Shown: one piece after another, positions 17,870 through 25,214 of the stretch | How positions within the stretch are numbered: position 1 is the stretch's first letter | Layout of the letters: every line of letters starts with the position of its first letter | Assembly (NCBI GenBank): GCA_023957335.1 | Contig: JAMLHC010000002.1 | Location: 243,441 to 307,440 of the forward strand | Direction: 5' to 3' | DNA from: Bacteroidota bacterium | GTDB lineage: Bacteria; Bacteroidota; Bacteroidia; NS11-12g; UBA955 | Length of the DNA: 64,000 nt | The notes under the pieces: generated by a model | The model's database searches: none | Told to the model about the DNA's origin: nothing | The model's input: only the letters and a program-made list of their open reading frames with translations | Made by a program: the position numbers and the translations under genes

Positions 17870-18321
17870 ATAAACCAACACTAACCCCAGAACAAGCCAT
17901 TGAGCAAGTCTGCGCACTCACAAGCATGACCCACGAGCAGTATCACAACCACGTACTCACTCTGGGCACATCACACTGTAGAAAACTAATCCACCAACAC
18001 CTTGGCGTAATTGCTCACGGGGTGCTTGAAGTAATAGTAGAAGATATTGTGTCAGAACTCATAACCAATCATCGCTATGGTTGGTGGGCTTATTTTCAGA
18101 ACGTATGCTATAGCAGAAATAAGAGACTCGTAGAAATATGCGGACATCTGTCAGACCGTACCGAAAAATCATTTGTAATGCGAATATGGATTAACCAGTT
18201 GCAGCATGACCGTATTAATACATATCCCAGTCATTTGGGTTATAACAGAATGTTGGCGGCAGTGTTTAACAATCTATTCGTCCAAAAATCTATAAGCCCA
18301 CAAAACCATGATACTAACTAA
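17866..18321 (+). CDS. Hypothetical early protein
   Basis: 151 residues, mostly helical, with several His/Cys residues (for example LGTSHCRKLIHQHLG) but no recognised motif. Translationally coupled to the ATPase before it (ATGA) and overlapping the DnaA-like gene by 14 bases, so it belongs to the early replication/transposition cluster. Confidence 0.65.
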   Translation: MNKPTLTPEQAIEQVCALTSMTHEQYHNHVLTLGTSHCRKLIHQHLGVIAHGVLEVIVEDIVSELITNHRYGWWAYFQNVCYSRNKRLVEICGHLSDRTEKSFVMRIWINQLQHDRINTYPSHLGYNRMLAAVFNNLFVQKSISPQNHDTN

Positions 18322-18877
18322 ACGCGAACGCGAATTTTCAGACGTGTTGTTCGACACCGTCTTTCAAACATTAGGTGTTAGTCGCGCTCAGCTCATCGGT
18401 TTGAATAGAGGCGGACACTATCCTGATTATAGAGCTATCTGCTACTATCTATTGCGCAAATACACAAAAATAACATTGAAAAGAGCCGGTACATTATTTG
18501 GAGGCAGGGACCATTCCACCATTATCAATGGGTTGAAACAAGCAAATGATTTTATTGCAACTCACGACAAATTCTTCACCCAGAATTTACACTTGGTAGA
18601 GACAGAACTCTTGAAAATACTTCGCGCTCGAAAGTGGTTGTTCACCGAAGATCAAAACAACGATATAAATGAACTCATAGCAGAGAGCTCCAACAGGCTG
18701 TTGGATAGCGAAACAATTCAGAGCAATATATATAATCTGCTCAAAGATAAACATAATCTATTACTCAATCTCAAAGAGATACTTATATACAAGACCAAAG
18801 CGGATGAGTTGCACGATCACCTCATGCTGCAGATTAGTCGCATAGACAAAAAAATAACAATGATATTACATCAATAA
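18308..18877 (+). CDS. DnaA-domain-IV-like DNA-binding protein
   Basis: 189 residues. Residues about 30-85 match the DnaA-box-binding domain (domain IV) of DnaA: a helix with RAICYYLLRKYTKITLKRAG, then LFGGRDHSTIINGLKQA, the latter being the DnaA signature loop that reads DNA bases. The AAA ATPase domain of DnaA is absent; the C-terminal 100 residues look coiled-coil. It could bind DnaA-box-like sites in phage or host DNA. DnaA-like modules are not part of the standard Mu gene set. Confidence 0.75.
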   Translation: MILTKREREFSDVLFDTVFQTLGVSRAQLIGLNRGGHYPDYRAICYYLLRKYTKITLKRAGTLFGGRDHSTIINGLKQANDFIATHDKFFTQNLHLVETELLKILRARKWLFTEDQNNDINELIAESSNRLLDSETIQSNIYNLLKDKHNLLLNLKEILIYKTKADELHDHLMLQISRIDKKITMILHQ

Positions 18878-18887
18878 AGCCCGAATT

Positions 18888-19121
18888 ATGGATAACATAA
18901 ACAAACCCGAACACTACACTTCCGGAAACATCGAAGTGATTGAATACATCAAAGACAAGCTAACCGCAGCGCAGTTTGAAGGCTATTGCATTGGCAATGT
19001 GCTTAAATATATATCAAGATATCGACTGAAAGGAGGTGCGGAAGACTTGAAGAAAGCACAGGTGTATCTTGGATGGGCAGTTGAGGTCGCCACAACTATT
19101 GAAAATTTTCATAAACTCTAA
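18888..19121 (+). CDS. DUF3310 family phage protein
   Basis: 77 residues with the family pattern: NKPEHYTSGNIEVIEYIKD at the N-terminus, then FEGYCIGNVLKYISRYRLKG and EDLKKAQVYLGWA. DUF3310 proteins are common in phages and are thought to act on nucleotides or regulate kinases; a molecular role is not established. It lies 10 bases after the DnaA-like gene. Confidence 0.85.
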   Translation: MDNINKPEHYTSGNIEVIEYIKDKLTAAQFEGYCIGNVLKYISRYRLKGGAEDLKKAQVYLGWAVEVATTIENFHKL

Positions 19122-19133
19122 AATATAATAAAA

Positions 19134-19646
19134 ATGCGTAAAACAAAAAAAATCATCACAGACAGCATCTCTCTCGAACAGGCAGAAGCATACTTTGCAG
19201 ACTTTGCCACATCCGATGCAAAAATCAATCAGCTTAACGCCAAGATGGATGTAGAGCTAACCAAAATCAGAGAAAAGTACCAAGACAAACTTGCAGAATT
19301 GGGAGAGCAGCGAGAAGCCGCCTTTGAGCAGTTGCATCACTTTGCCAGCACCAATCCTGACTATTTTGTAAAAAAGAAGTCGATTGATATGGCACACGGC
19401 ATCATTGGCTTCCGAACAGGCACACCCTCGCTCAAAACACTCAAGGGCTATACATGGGCTGCCGTTCTCAATTTGGTCAAAAACTATCTACCGGACTATG
19501 TTCGCACCAAAGAAGACGTGAACAAAGAAGCAATTCTTGACCGCAGAGACGAAGACGAAGTAAAAAGCAATCTCTCTCGTTGCGGCATGAAGGTGGAGCA
19601 ATCAGAAGGCTTCTATGTAGAACCCAAAAAAGAGGCGTTGGACTAA
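19134..19646 (+). CDS. gam: Host-nuclease inhibitor Gam
   Basis: 170 residues of the Mu Gam family. A long N-terminal coiled coil (INQLNAKMDVELTKIREKYQ and following) leads into the Ku-like core with IIGFRTGTPSLKTL and a C-terminal helix. Mu Gam binds double-strand ends and shields them from exonucleases during transposition. It is encoded in the early operon, as in Mu. Confidence 0.9.
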   Translation: MRKTKKIITDSISLEQAEAYFADFATSDAKINQLNAKMDVELTKIREKYQDKLAELGEQREAAFEQLHHFASTNPDYFVKKKSIDMAHGIIGFRTGTPSLKTLKGYTWAAVLNLVKNYLPDYVRTKEDVNKEAILDRRDEDEVKSNLSRCGMKVEQSEGFYVEPKKEALD

Positions 19647-19699
19647 CTAACAAAAAAACACGGCAAAGTAGTCTAACAGCTACTTTGCCATAAAACAAT

Positions 19700-20029
19700 A
19701 TGAAACCCATCATCTACATAGCAGGCAAAGTGAGCGGAGAACCCGAAGAACTTTGCAGATTAAAATTTGAATCAGTAGAAAAACTACTGTGTAAACGCGG
19801 CTTCCATGTCATCAATCCGCTCCGTGTGGTAGGCGACTTTAACACACCGTGGAAGACAGCTATGAGGCTGTGCATACATCACATGATGTCAGCTGATGCA
19901 CTTTTAATGTTGGATGATTACTCACTCAGTAGAGGCGCAAACATAGAACGCGACCTTGCAGTGCGAATTAACATCCCCGTGTACTATGATGTCCCAAGCC
20001 TATATTCAATGTTAACACCTAAAAAATGA
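19700..20029 (+). CDS. DUF4406 protein (nucleoside 2-deoxyribosyltransferase-like)
   Basis: 109 residues with IYIAGKVSGEPE at the N-terminus, VINPLRVVGDF, and the signature MLDDYSLSRGANIERDLAV. These mark DUF4406, a Rossmann-like family related to nucleoside 2-deoxyribosyltransferases. It may act on nucleotides during phage growth; no substrate can be inferred. Overlaps the next gene by 4 bases. Confidence 0.8.
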   Translation: MKPIIYIAGKVSGEPEELCRLKFESVEKLLCKRGFHVINPLRVVGDFNTPWKTAMRLCIHHMMSADALLMLDDYSLSRGANIERDLAVRINIPVYYDVPSLYSMLTPKK

Positions 20030-20448
20030 AAACATACAGTTTGAGTCATAGAAGTGTAGCCCAATTCAAAGCGATATTCACATACAGAGAAGATGGGTTG
20101 TTGGTCAGCGCTGTATATCCGTCCGATGCACCCGCTGACATATTAATGGGATTCATACGCTGCTCAAAATATAAAGAACAGGAGCTATTGCAAATGAATG
20201 ATCAACAAGGATTAAAAGTTCAGATTCAGAATGCAGATTTGTCTTTTGACAACTTCTGGCAACTATATGCTTACAAGGTCGGTGCTAAAAAGAAGAGTGA
20301 AGAACTTTGGAAAAAGTTATCTGAAGATGACAGAGCTGATGCAATTAAAGGCATCAGAAAATATGACAATTACCTGCGAAGAACCGGAATTGCAAAAGTC
20401 TATCCTGAAAGGTACATCAAGTATAGAAGATGGGAGGACGAGTATTAA
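20026..20448 (+). CDS. Hypothetical early protein with phage-replication-protein-like C-terminus
   Basis: 140 residues. The second half (FDNFWQLYAYKVGAKKKSEE, then YPERYIKYRRWEDEY) resembles the C-terminal motif found on many phage replication or helicase-loader proteins (FWxxYPxK... ending EDE). The N-terminal 60 residues are not recognised. Coupled to the DUF4406 gene. Confidence 0.6.
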   Translation: MKTYSLSHRSVAQFKAIFTYREDGLLVSAVYPSDAPADILMGFIRCSKYKEQELLQMNDQQGLKVQIQNADLSFDNFWQLYAYKVGAKKKSEELWKKLSEDDRADAIKGIRKYDNYLRRTGIAKVYPERYIKYRRWEDEY

Positions 20449-20450
20449 TG

Positions 20451-20536
20451 ATGAATTATGAATTATGAATGTCATGGTGAGTGATTTCGCACTCGCGGAA
20501 TTGTATCGAACCATGCATTAACCATTAACCATTAAC
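20451..20536 (+). repeat. Short direct repeats around a small hairpin
   Basis: Three copies of ATGAATT/G (20451-20471), a hairpin GAGTG-ATTTCG-CACTC (20479-20494), and three copies of CATTAAC (20516-20536), in the gap between two early genes. The 7-base period on both sides of the hairpin looks like a small mobile or regulatory repeat; the unit has no coding content. Confidence 0.5.
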
Positions 20537-20549
20537 CACATACAAGAAG

Positions 20550-21035
20550 ATGAAAAGCTACACAATCACCACCGCACAAATAATCGCATTTAATACCTTC
20601 CTGAACCGCTATGGGTTGGATGAGGATGTTAAACGCGGTTTGATATACAATTACACCAACGGCAGAACTACCTCCACTAAGGAGATGCTTTTTGTTGAAG
20701 CAAAAGAAATGCTTCAGGACTTGAACAAACAGGCAGGCACACAAGCTCAAGTAAAACAAGGAGGCAATCAGCCACAGATTAAATCAGCAGAAAAGGAACA
20801 CGACCGAGCTAACCAAATGAGAAGAAAAGTAATCGCAATTGCATATCAGTTAGGCTGGACAAAGCCAAACGGCAAAATAGACATGGACAGGCTGAATATG
20901 TTTATTGCCTCCCGCCCGATAGCAGATTATCCCATAAAACAACTCAACGACATAAAATATAATGACCTGCCCAAACTCATAAACCAATTTGAGCAGCTAC
21001 TAACTAAGCATTTAAACCAATTTAAGAGAAAATGA
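20550..21035 (+). CDS. Hypothetical early protein, GemA/gp16-like C-terminus possible
   Basis: 161 residues. Residues about 85-155 (QMRRKVIAIAYQLGWTKPNG, then DMDRLNMFIASRP and LPKLINQFEQLL) resemble the C-terminal part of the Mu gp16/GemA regulator family, though only weakly. The N-terminal half is Gln/Lys-rich. Starts after the repeat-containing gap; overlaps the next gene by 4 bases. Confidence 0.55.
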   Translation: MKSYTITTAQIIAFNTFLNRYGLDEDVKRGLIYNYTNGRTTSTKEMLFVEAKEMLQDLNKQAGTQAQVKQGGNQPQIKSAEKEHDRANQMRRKVIAIAYQLGWTKPNGKIDMDRLNMFIASRPIADYPIKQLNDIKYNDLPKLINQFEQLLTKHLNQFKRK

Positions 21036-21289
21036 CAAACGACCAATTACAAGAGCCTGACTTTGAAGACGAGCTATGCAATCGTTGCGGATGCTGCGAA
21101 ACATACTGGGAAGACTGTGCCTATTGCGGAGGCGAGGGCGGCACAGATGGCGAGGAGCTTATGATGGAAGACCCGCTTTGGTACTCCCCCGAAGATTTTA
21201 GAACCTGCGATGCCTGCAATGGCAAAGGAGGCTTTATGCTATGCTTAGGAAATTGCGATGAGAACGGAAAATATAACCACCATTCATAA
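21032..21289 (+). CDS. Small zinc-finger protein (DnaJ-type CxxCxGxG motifs)
   Basis: 85 acidic residues with paired cysteines: CNRCGCC, CAYCGGEGG, CDACNGKGG and a final CLGNC. The CxxCxGxG spacing is that of the DnaJ cysteine-rich domain and of small phage zinc-ribbon proteins, so two zinc sites are likely. No J-domain is present. Role unknown. Confidence 0.65.
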   Translation: MTNDQLQEPDFEDELCNRCGCCETYWEDCAYCGGEGGTDGEELMMEDPLWYSPEDFRTCDACNGKGGFMLCLGNCDENGKYNHHS

Positions 21290-21350
21290 CCCATAACGGC
21301 ATTCAGCTACCCGCAGAAGGGGATTTTAACCACAATTTTAATACGAAGAA

Positions 21351-21638
21351 ATGAATAATCAATTAACCGAAAAACTGTCAAACGAAGCACAAAGCCCCCT
21401 TTTGCGGGTAGGTGATGTTAGCGGTTGTGACTTATTGCCACCAATGGGTCAAATGGTAGTCGCTAATGTCAAGTTTACTCGCAATTGGCCAGAATGTTTA
21501 GGAGGTCTAAATATCACTTACAAAGAAATGCTGGTGATGCGAATTAAAAGTTCGTCAAATTCTAAGGGGTGGCAATGGTCGGGAGTTGATTCAGATTCAT
21601 TTATTAACGGTGATGTCGTTTCGTGGCATTACCGCTAA
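21351..21638 (+). CDS. Hypothetical protein
   Basis: 95 residues, no signal or membrane segment, with a central beta-rich stretch (MGQMVVANVKFTRNWPECLG) and a Trp-rich C-terminus (WQWSGVDSDS, VSWHYR). Not recognised. Lies in the early operon with ordinary spacing. Confidence 0.5.
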   Translation: MNNQLTEKLSNEAQSPLLRVGDVSGCDLLPPMGQMVVANVKFTRNWPECLGGLNITYKEMLVMRIKSSSNSKGWQWSGVDSDSFINGDVVSWHYR

Positions 21639-21683
21639 CACAGAAATATACGCAAGTTTGTTGAAATAATAAAGTAAAAAAGA

Positions 21684-21992
21684 ATGAAAATCCCACCCCT
21701 CCGCCTCACACTCCGCACCGTCCAGCAGCCAGCCTTTGAACTGCTGCTGGAACACTATTTAAACTGTCTTGAAAACAGCTTTAAAGAGGTTTTAATACAT
21801 GTGATAATTGCCGAGCTACTCCTCAAAGTCAAACAAAAAAACATATTAGAAAGACGGCAAAGCACCTATTCGTTGAACCCGCAGCAACGCCTCGCCCTGC
21901 TCTACTGCACTCGCTCCCTGCCACTCCCCGAAGATGCACTGGTGCTTTCCGTGCATACAAAGCTGGCGTTGGCTAACGACATAAAAATTTAA
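21684..21992 (+). CDS. Hypothetical protein
   Basis: 102 residues, largely helical (AFELLLEHYLNCLENSFKEV, then LNPQQRLALLYCTRSLPLP). Not recognised. Same strand and spacing as its neighbours in the early operon. Confidence 0.5.
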   Translation: MKIPPLRLTLRTVQQPAFELLLEHYLNCLENSFKEVLIHVIIAELLLKVKQKNILERRQSTYSLNPQQRLALLYCTRSLPLPEDALVLSVHTKLALANDIKI

Positions 21993-22007
21993 CTAAACCC
22001 CTATAAT

Positions 22008-22208
22008 ATGAAAAAAAATTTGCTTTTTAGAATTATTACTTACTTTTGCCCCCGACAAACCAAAGTTCCCGATGAGTGTGATTATTCTAAATTTAAGACA
22101 TTGGCAGGCGTACGGGTGCAAGTCCCGAGACTATCTTTCGCTCATGCGAGGAATTGGTTTGTCAGCGACCTGCCATTTTTATTCAAAACCCAAAAAACTT
22201 TTTTATGA
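22008..22208 (+). CDS. Possible small protein overlapping a structured RNA candidate
   Basis: 66 codons whose stop overlaps the rha start (ATGA), as for other coupled genes here. However, the segment 22054-22175 forms extensive inverted repeats, so the reading frame may be incidental to a leader RNA. Residue composition is unremarkable and no family is recognised. Confidence 0.3.
   Translation: MKKNLLFRIITYFCPRQTKVPDECDYSKFKTLAGVRVQVPRLSFAHARNWFVSDLPFLFKTQKTFL
22054..22175 (+). ncRNA. Candidate structured leader RNA upstream of rha
   Basis: Nested pairing: outer stem GACAAACCAA (22054-22063) with TTGGTTTGTC (22154-22163), 10 bp perfect; inner stem ATGAGTG (22072-22078) with CGCTCAT (22139-22145), one G-U; a CGGG/CCCG hairpin with loop TGCAAGT (22113-22127). 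A further 7-bp match TGGCAGG (22102-22108) with CCTGCCA (22169-22175) crosses the outer stem, giving a pseudoknot or an alternative fold. The element ends 30 bases before the rha ATG. No known RNA class is recognised. Confidence 0.45.
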
Positions 22209-22972
22209 CAAACCAAAAGTCAAAAGCCCTTGTGAGCGCAAGCAGCAAGGCGGGCAGTTCTGCACTGCCTCAATCAGCCAATCCAGAATTGGTATTTATC
22301 AAAGAGGACAAAACCTACACATCCTCCCGAACCGTTGCCGAAATTTTTGGCAAAAACCACCGAGACGTTCTTCGGGCTATCGATGCGTTGAAAGCAGATT
22401 TGCCAAAGGATTTACGTGAGCGCAATTTTGCGCCCACGTTCTTTTCTGTCAAAATGCCCAATGGAGCAAGAAGAAAGGAGCGAGAGTTCTTAATTGGCAA
22501 AGACGGCTTAGCACTTCTTGCTATGGGATTTACAGGCGCAAAAGCCTTGCAGTTCAAAATCGCCTACATCAACGCCTTCAACACCATGCAGGACATCATT
22601 ACCAAGCGGCTCTATGGCGATGGCGTTACCCTGAGCGAACTCAAACGCAAAGTATCCCACATGAGCAGCGACAACCTCTTTGCACAGGAAAACGTAACCG
22701 TGTACCTGCTCAGCGAGGTCTTGCACTACTTGGGTTACTCCCGCCTCAACCAACAGGCACGCCTACGCTATCAGGGTGTGCTTAGGCGCATAGACGGCAG
22801 AATTTGGGCACATGAGGAGTTTGTTAAGATGAAGATTAAAGACCGCTCCGCAATCAATTTACGCAAAAAAGTAAAAGAAAGTTGCTCCCGCATCATGCTG
22901 GCAGAAGAGCAGAGAGCCAAGTTTATTGCCGAGTTTGTCAAAAAGCAAGAACTAAAAGGAGGTATGCTATGA
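22205..22972 (+). CDS. Phage regulatory protein Rha family
   Basis: 255 residues from ATG 22205. The pRha domain spans about residues 30-140: LVFIKEDKTYTSSRTVAEIF, KNHRDVLRAIDAL, REFLIGKDGLALLAMGFTG and ALQFKIAYINAFNTM. The remainder is helical and basic with no family signature. Rha proteins occur in temperate phages; in P22-like phages they interfere with growth in hosts lacking IHF. A shorter upstream extension to 22154 is possible but would overlap the candidate RNA. Confidence 0.85.
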   Translation: MTNQKSKALVSASSKAGSSALPQSANPELVFIKEDKTYTSSRTVAEIFGKNHRDVLRAIDALKADLPKDLRERNFAPTFFSVKMPNGARRKEREFLIGKDGLALLAMGFTGAKALQFKIAYINAFNTMQDIITKRLYGDGVTLSELKRKVSHMSSDNLFAQENVTVYLLSEVLHYLGYSRLNQQARLRYQGVLRRIDGRIWAHEEFVKMKIKDRSAINLRKKVKESCSRIMLAEEQRAKFIAEFVKKQELKGGML

Positions 22973-23181
22973 CAACCGAGAAAATGAACGAGTTGCGCTA
23001 CTTTTACGGCAGTTTTGCAGAGATAGCGGAGCAATTACAGCAAATCACTTTTCGCTACTCACACGTTCGGCTGCAACTCAACGGAGAGGCCGTAATAACA
23101 GGAGAAGAAGTAGCCAACGACATCTACTTCCTTCGAGAGCTGCAAGAAGCCATCAAAGAGCTACCCGAACCCAATTCATAA
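22969..23181 (+). CDS. Hypothetical small early protein
   Basis: 70 residues from ATG 22969, which overlaps the rha stop (ATGA). Helical and acidic (SFAEIAEQLQQITFRYSHVR, then LRELQEAIKELPEP). Not recognised. It is the last gene before the terminator at 23201, so the early operon appears to end here. Confidence 0.55.
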   Translation: MTTEKMNELRYFYGSFAEIAEQLQQITFRYSHVRLQLNGEAVITGEEVANDIYFLRELQEAIKELPEPNS

Positions 23182-23200
23182 CTCATCATTCATAATTCCC

Positions 23201-23231
23201 AAAAGCCCCTCCAAAAAGGGGTTTTTGTTTT
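23201..23231 (+). terminator. Terminator of the early operon
   Basis: The stem AAAAGCCCC/GGGGTTTTT with loop TCCAAAAA is followed by more T residues. It lies 20 bases past the last early gene and directly before the promoter of the lipoprotein cargo gene. Confidence 0.8.
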
Positions 23232-23244
23232 TCCAAAACAATTT

Positions 23245-23252
23245 TATCTTTG
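23245..23252 (+). promoter_or_regulatory. -7 promoter element of the cargo lipoprotein gene
   Basis: TATCTTTG, an exact TAnnTTTG match, ends 4 bases before the ATG at 23257, so the message should be leaderless or nearly so. No convincing -33 TTG lies at the usual distance; TTG-containing sequence is at 23225-23228. Confidence 0.6.
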
Positions 23253-23256
23253 CAGG

Positions 23257-23706
23257 ATGAACAAAACCCTACTCATCACAATAGTGTTGGCTCTGTTTTT
23301 TGCCGCCTGCAAAAAAGACAACGACACAGGCAAGGAAAAAGACCCTACCCAAAAAGAACCTGACAAAGAAGACCCGCAGGACAACCGCTTAAAGTTTAAC
23401 CCCGACAACTGCAAAAAGATTACTTTCCGCGACAATGACGGAAATATTACCATCATTCAGTTTTGGACAGGAGAAAGCCTTGATAGTACACACAACTATT
23501 TGAATGGGGTTCTCTATACAAAAGGTTATACAGAGGGCTATATGACAGGTTATCAAAAAACATGGTCTATAAATGTAGCAACAGGCGAAAAAGGAGATAC
23601 TTACGAAACATGGAGTAAGGGGCTGCTCCGGGCGGAACGCACTCGTATTACCGCACCTGACGGAACGGTAAAGAGCGAAAGTTTTGCTAATTACTCCTGC
23701 GAATAA
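23257..23706 (+). CDS. Prophage cargo (moron-like) lipoprotein, function unknown
   Basis: 149 residues with a lipoprotein signal (VLALFFAAC, Cys18), a charged linker rich in Lys/Asp/Glu/Pro, and a beta-rich domain with an MORN-like run (YTKGYTEGYMTGYQKTW). It has its own promoter and sits between a terminator and the end of the phage left arm, outside both the early and late operons. This placement is typical of cargo genes expressed by the lysogen, so it may alter the host surface. No homologue recognised. Confidence 0.65.
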   Translation: MNKTLLITIVLALFFAACKKDNDTGKEKDPTQKEPDKEDPQDNRLKFNPDNCKKITFRDNDGNITIIQFWTGESLDSTHNYLNGVLYTKGYTEGYMTGYQKTWSINVATGEKGDTYETWSKGLLRAERTRITAPDGTVKSESFANYSCE

Positions 23707-23783
23707 GGAAAAGTTTTGTTATTCCAAACAACTTTCGTATCGGCAGCTATGTTGGAAATAAGTCCAACAGCCACTCGCGCCCC

Positions 23784-23867
23784 ATGCACCCGCTAATCAA
23801 GTGGATGCTGTGGCTTGCCGCATTGTGGATGCTTGCAGACTTCCTGCACTTCTATTTCACTCACTAA
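23784..23867 (+). CDS. Possible 27-residue membrane peptide
   Basis: MHPLIKWMLWLAALWMLADF and seven more residues form one hydrophobic, Trp-rich helix. There is no strong ribosome-binding site, and the flanking 230 bases hold no other gene, so this is only a candidate. Bacteroidota often start without a Shine-Dalgarno sequence. Confidence 0.3.
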   Translation: MHPLIKWMLWLAALWMLADFLHFYFTH

Positions 23868-23929
23868 ATCCAACTGTTGAAAACTCCACATTGTGGAATG
23901 TTTTTTAATTACCCATTCTGTGGTTGCCT

Positions 23930-23937
23930 TATTTTTG
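23930..23937 (+). promoter_or_regulatory. Possible -7 element before the small basic protein gene
   Basis: TATTTTTG fits TAnnTTTG and ends 5 bases before the ATG at 23943, the same close spacing as at 23245. No TTG at the expected -33 distance, so confidence is limited. Confidence 0.4.
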
Positions 23938-23942
23938 CGGTC

Positions 23943-24116
23943 ATGGTTAAGAAGGACAGCACTAAGGCTTTTCACGACAAAATCAGAAAGATGTTTAAAC
24001 GCATGAAGTCTAAGGGCAGGCGCACTACGGAAGATGTGATAGATGAGCTTGCAAAAAAGCATTTCCGCTCAACCACCACCATAGAAAACATCATCTACGG
24101 CAGGACTAACTATTGA
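23943..24116 (+). CDS. Small basic protein, possible DNA-binding
   Basis: 57 residues from ATG 23943, Lys/Arg-rich, with two predicted helices (FHDKIRKMFKRMKSKG and TTEDVIDELAKKHFRSTTTI). The second could be a helix-turn-helix. It ends 7 bases inside the convergent gp37-like gene. The isolated position next to the head operon would suit a late-gene regulator, but that is only a guess. Confidence 0.5.
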   Translation: MVKKDSTKAFHDKIRKMFKRMKSKGRRTTEDVIDELAKKHFRSTTTIENIIYGRTNY

Positions 24117-24613
24117 CCCAAGTCATAGGGCTGCACCTCAACATCAATATCCTCCTCTCTTTCCTCAAATGGAGGCGTTGCAAACTCATCAATTATATCA
24201 CAGACAAACGAAATCCTGTACAGGTTGCCTGCGCTGCCTGTATCAACAGGAGCGAAATCTGTACGCCTCATGCCTGAATAGCATTTGCCCGTAGTGCCGT
24301 GCAGGGTAGCCTGTATCCAGTCCATCAGGGTAAGGAACTCCAACGCATCGGCTTGGTTAATGCCGCCTTTGTAAGTGTCTGCAAAGGTTTCATAAAACAG
24401 GTAAGTGTCCACCTGTACATTTACTTTCTGCATACGGCTTCCCAAATCTTCCATGCCCATGCTTCGGAATCCCAAAAAGATTGCAGGCGCAGGAAAAGGG
24501 TGTTCCTCCTCCATAAATCCCACCTGATTGTGCCACAGGTCTATCCATTCAATCTGCTTGTTTTCGCACAGAAGCTCCGCAAGCTCTAAGTACAGTTTTT
24601 GCCAGTTATCCAT
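24110..24613 (-). CDS. Mu gp37-like tail-completion protein (probable)
   Basis: 167 residues with the general shape of Mu gp37/tail-terminator proteins: N-terminal helix (LYLELAELLCEN), a loop with EEEHPFPAPAIFLGF, and a C-terminal strand region (LYRISFVCDIIDEF). Last gene of the minus-strand head operon, overlapping gpG by 8 bases. Assignment rests on order and overall pattern. Confidence 0.55.
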   Translation of the reverse strand: MDNWQKLYLELAELLCENKQIEWIDLWHNQVGFMEEEHPFPAPAIFLGFRSMGMEDLGSRMQKVNVQVDTYLFYETFADTYKGGINQADALEFLTLMDWIQATLHGTTGKCYSGMRRTDFAPVDTGSAGNLYRISFVCDIIDEFATPPFEEREEDIDVEVQPYDLGQ

Positions 24614-25130
24614 TTTTAAAAGTATTTACGATTTCTTTTGCTATCAATTCTGCTATATGCCTGTCTATTTTGTCCAAAAGCACTCTGCTTTCTCCTATGA
24701 ACTTGCGTTCAGGTATCCGTATGGGCAGCCTTTTCTTTTTGGTCAGAGCCATAAACTTCCACCGCTCTTGCCCTGTGGCTTTATACATCGCCCAAAAATA
24801 TTTCCGCATCTTGGGCGTAACCCTCACGGAGAACTTTCCACCGTTGTTGTGTATGGCGGCATAAGGCAGGGTTGTTTCAATCTTTATGCGTTGCATGGTT
24901 TCCTCTGCCACTTTCAGGCTTTCCATCAGGGCATTGGTTTTTCGCAATATGGGGTATCCTGTATCATGCTTTCTCGGACTCCACGCCACAAATGAACTGG
25001 CGGTAAACCCTCCCTTGTGGAAAGATTCCTTAAAATGGCTCAACGCTATTTGCCCTATATCAGGAGGGATTTGCTTGCGTGTGGATTCTGCCATTTTTGA
25101 AAAATCGGGTATTTGTATTTTGCTTTTCAT
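24606..25130 (-). CDS. Phage virion morphogenesis protein (Mu gpG-like)
   Basis: 174 residues of the virion-morphogenesis/tail-completion family: AFVAWSPRKHDTGYPILRKT-type segment near residue 45-65 (here ASSFVAWSPRKHDTG), YAAIHNNGGKF at about 97, and RKFIGESRVLLDKIDRHI near the end. The conserved IHNxGG motif is diagnostic. In Mu, gpG follows the portal and gp30, as here. Confidence 0.85.
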   Translation of the reverse strand: MKSKIQIPDFSKMAESTRKQIPPDIGQIALSHFKESFHKGGFTASSFVAWSPRKHDTGYPILRKTNALMESLKVAEETMQRIKIETTLPYAAIHNNGGKFSVRVTPKMRKYFWAMYKATGQERWKFMALTKKKRLPIRIPERKFIGESRVLLDKIDRHIAELIAKEIVNTFKNG

Positions 25131-25136
25131 TTTTCT

Positions 25137-25214
25137 TTATCTTTGCAACCTGAAAGCCTTGAAGAACTCCAACCTGGGTGAACTAGTTACGGGGGTTTTG
25201 ATGGGCTTTTTCAT
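25137..25214 (-). CDS. Possible 25-residue protein in the head operon
   Basis: MKKPIKTPVTSSPRLEFFKA and five more basic residues. Its ATG overlaps the stop of the MuF-like gene (ATGA), the coupling used by almost every gene pair in this operon, and its stop lies 6 bases before gpG. This fills what would otherwise be the only 80-base gap in the operon. Too short for family recognition. Confidence 0.45.
   Translation of the reverse strand: MKKPIKTPVTSSPRLEFFKAFRLQR

Noticed and set aside
22008..22208. Group II intron fragment, suggested by the GGTGCAAGTCCC-like segment
   Set aside because: No domain V hairpin, no reverse transcriptase and no exon-binding pairing seen; the pairing pattern fits a short leader RNA better.
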